Below, in pieces: positions 4,961 to 6,161 of a stretch of 6,161 bases of DNA. The stretch is from an uncultured Collinsella sp. Its GTDB lineage: Bacteria; Actinomycetota; Coriobacteriia; Coriobacteriales; Coriobacteriaceae. Within the stretch, counting starts at the first letter, position 1, and the number at the start of each line of letters is the position of its first letter. Location of the stretch: contig CAUAJB010000087.1 of the NCBI GenBank assembly GCA_958429225.1, positions 1-6,161 on the forward strand, in the 5' to 3' direction. The position numbers and the translations under genes are program-made. The notes under the pieces are model-generated. The model worked only from the letters and a program-made list of their open reading frames with translations. It did not search any database and had not been told where the DNA came from.

Positions 4961-6161
4961 ATGGCCCTCATCACTTCGTACCACGTCCCCGGCCTCTATG
5001 TCGAGGACCACAGCATCGACGTCCCCCTTGACTGGCGCGGCCTGGAGCCGATGCTGTTGGCCGTCGGCAGCACCATGCGCCGTGGCGCCATGCCGGCACC
5101 CATCGCCGGCGCGCCCGAGAGCATCAAGCTCTTCTACCGCGTGGTTTGCGCGCCCGACCGCATCAACGACGATCTACCGCTGCTCCTGTTTTTGCAGGGC
5201 GGCCCCGGCGGCGAGAGTCCGCGTCCGCTCTCGCCCACGAGCGATGGTTGGATTGAGGAGGCCGTCAAGCACTTCCGCGTCGTCCTGCCCGACCAGCGCG
5301 GCACCGGGCGCAGCAGCTGTGTAGACGGGCGTACGATCGCGGCTCTGGGCGAGCGCGCGACGGCGGCCGGCTCCGATGCCGCGCGCTCGCAGGCGGACTT
5401 TCTCAAGCGTCACCTCGCCAGCTCCATCGTGCGCGATTTTGAGTATCTGCGCCTGGTGGGCTTTGGCGGAAAACCCTGGGTCACACTCGGCCAGAGCTAC
5501 GGCGGCTTTTTGACGTTGAGCTATCTGTCGCTCTTCCCCGAGGGCGTGGTGGCGAGCTTTACCTGCGGTGGCATTCCGCACGTGCCGGCGAGCGCCAGCG
5601 AGGTCTACGCGCACACCTTCCCGCGCATGGCCGCCAAGACGCAGCAGTATTACGACCGCTACCCCGCCGACGTCGAGCGCGTGGCGGTTCTTGCCGATGC
5701 GCTTGAGGAGCAGAAGCCCGTGCTGCCCGACGGCTCACCAATGACGGTGGAACGTCTACAGCTCATGGGCAGCGACTTTGGCATGAAGCCGAGCTTTGAG
5801 CGCATGCATTGGATTATCGATCACGCTTTTGTTGACGGCGACGGCACGCTGAGCTGCGGTGCCTCAGTATCCGATAGTTTTTTGATGCGCGCCTTCGAGC
5901 GCACCAACACGCGCACGAATCCGCTGTACTGGCCGCTTCAGGAGTTCATCTACGCCGACGGCGACACCATGCCCATTCGCTGGGCCGCGGCAGAGGAGAA
6001 GGCCCATCGCGCCGAGTTCGACACGCTCGCGCGCCCGCTCATGTTTACCGGCGAGGCCATGTTCCCGTGGATGTTTGAGCAGATGCCCGAGCTTAAGCCG
6101 TTTAAACCCGCCATGGACCTGCTGATGGAAGACACCAGCTGGGACAAGATCTACGACCCGC
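4961..6161 (+). CDS. pip: Prolyl aminopeptidase-like S33 alpha/beta hydrolase, 3' end cut off
   Basis: Family S33 enzymes release N-terminal proline from peptides. The first 400 residues are present and open to the window edge. Visible landmarks are the oxyanion-hole motif GGPGG (80-84) in LLFLQGGPGG, DQRGTGRS (111-118), and the nucleophile elbow GQSYGG with Ser179. The start VPGLYVEDHSIDVPLDW and the later LMFTGEAMFPWMFEQMPEL (360-378) look like the larger, roughly 420-residue actinobacterial proline iminopeptidases rather than the 310-residue form. The catalytic Asp and His should lie in or just beyond the missing end and cannot be checked. There is no signal peptide, so it is probably cytoplasmic. 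The ATG at 4961 has a weak site, GGAAG (4950-4954), six bases upstream; the family-like N-terminus supports this start. It diverges from proA, so two proline-related genes share one spacer. A related S33 peptidase of other specificity remains possible. Confidence 0.82.
   Translation, partial: MALITSYHVPGLYVEDHSIDVPLDWRGLEPMLLAVGSTMRRGAMPAPIAGAPESIKLFYRVVCAPDRINDDLPLLLFLQGGPGGESPRPLSPTSDGWIEEAVKHFRVVLPDQRGTGRSSCVDGRTIAALGERATAAGSDAARSQADFLKRHLASSIVRDFEYLRLVGFGGKPWVTLGQSYGGFLTLSYLSLFPEGVVASFTCGGIPHVPASASEVYAHTFPRMAAKTQQYYDRYPADVERVAVLADALEEQKPVLPDGSPMTVERLQLMGSDFGMKPSFERMHWIIDHAFVDGDGTLSCGASVSDSFLMRAFERTNTRTNPLYWPLQEFIYADGDTMPIRWAAAEEKAHRAEFDTLARPLMFTGEAMFPWMFEQMPELKPFKPAMDLLMEDTSWDKIYDP

Overview
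This window reads as an ordinary chromosomal stretch of a high-GC bacterium. All five clear genes prefer G or C at third codon positions. A CarD/CdnL-family RNA polymerase-binding protein, an actinobacterial-style S33 prolyl aminopeptidase and the general base composition suggest an actinobacterium. My best guess is the class Coriobacteriia (Collinsella-like gut bacteria), but this comes from unaided recognition, not from a search.

Layout from left to right. Positions 1-101 hold AT-richer sequence with a short, doubtful open frame entering from the left edge. argS (arginyl-tRNA synthetase) lies on the minus strand at 102-1955. A 342-base divergent intergenic region (1956-2297) follows, rich in palindromes and TGCATA repeats. 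Then come two plus-strand genes: a CarD/CdnL-like regulator (2298-2783) and an HD-superfamily hydrolase (2891-3490). Each is followed by a nearly identical 41-base terminator-like hairpin. proA (gamma-glutamyl phosphate reductase) lies on the minus strand at 3561-4847 and converges on the HD gene, with the second hairpin between them. A 113-base divergent spacer separates proA from a prolyl aminopeptidase-like alpha/beta hydrolase that starts at 4961 and runs off the right edge.

The genes do not form one operon: strands alternate, and hairpins close off the carD and HD units. Functionally this is housekeeping: translation (ArgS), control of transcription initiation (CarD-like), proline synthesis (ProA) and proline-peptide salvage (the S33 peptidase), plus one conserved but functionally undefined HD protein.

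I see no phage, transposase, CRISPR array, toxin or defence system. The observations most worth a second look are non-coding: the twin hairpins with an identical 9-base loop, which look like a dispersed repeat family acting as terminators, and the TGCATA cluster upstream of the carD-like gene. Among the proteins, the carD-like product has no tryptophan at all, although the family normally uses one to contact promoter DNA.
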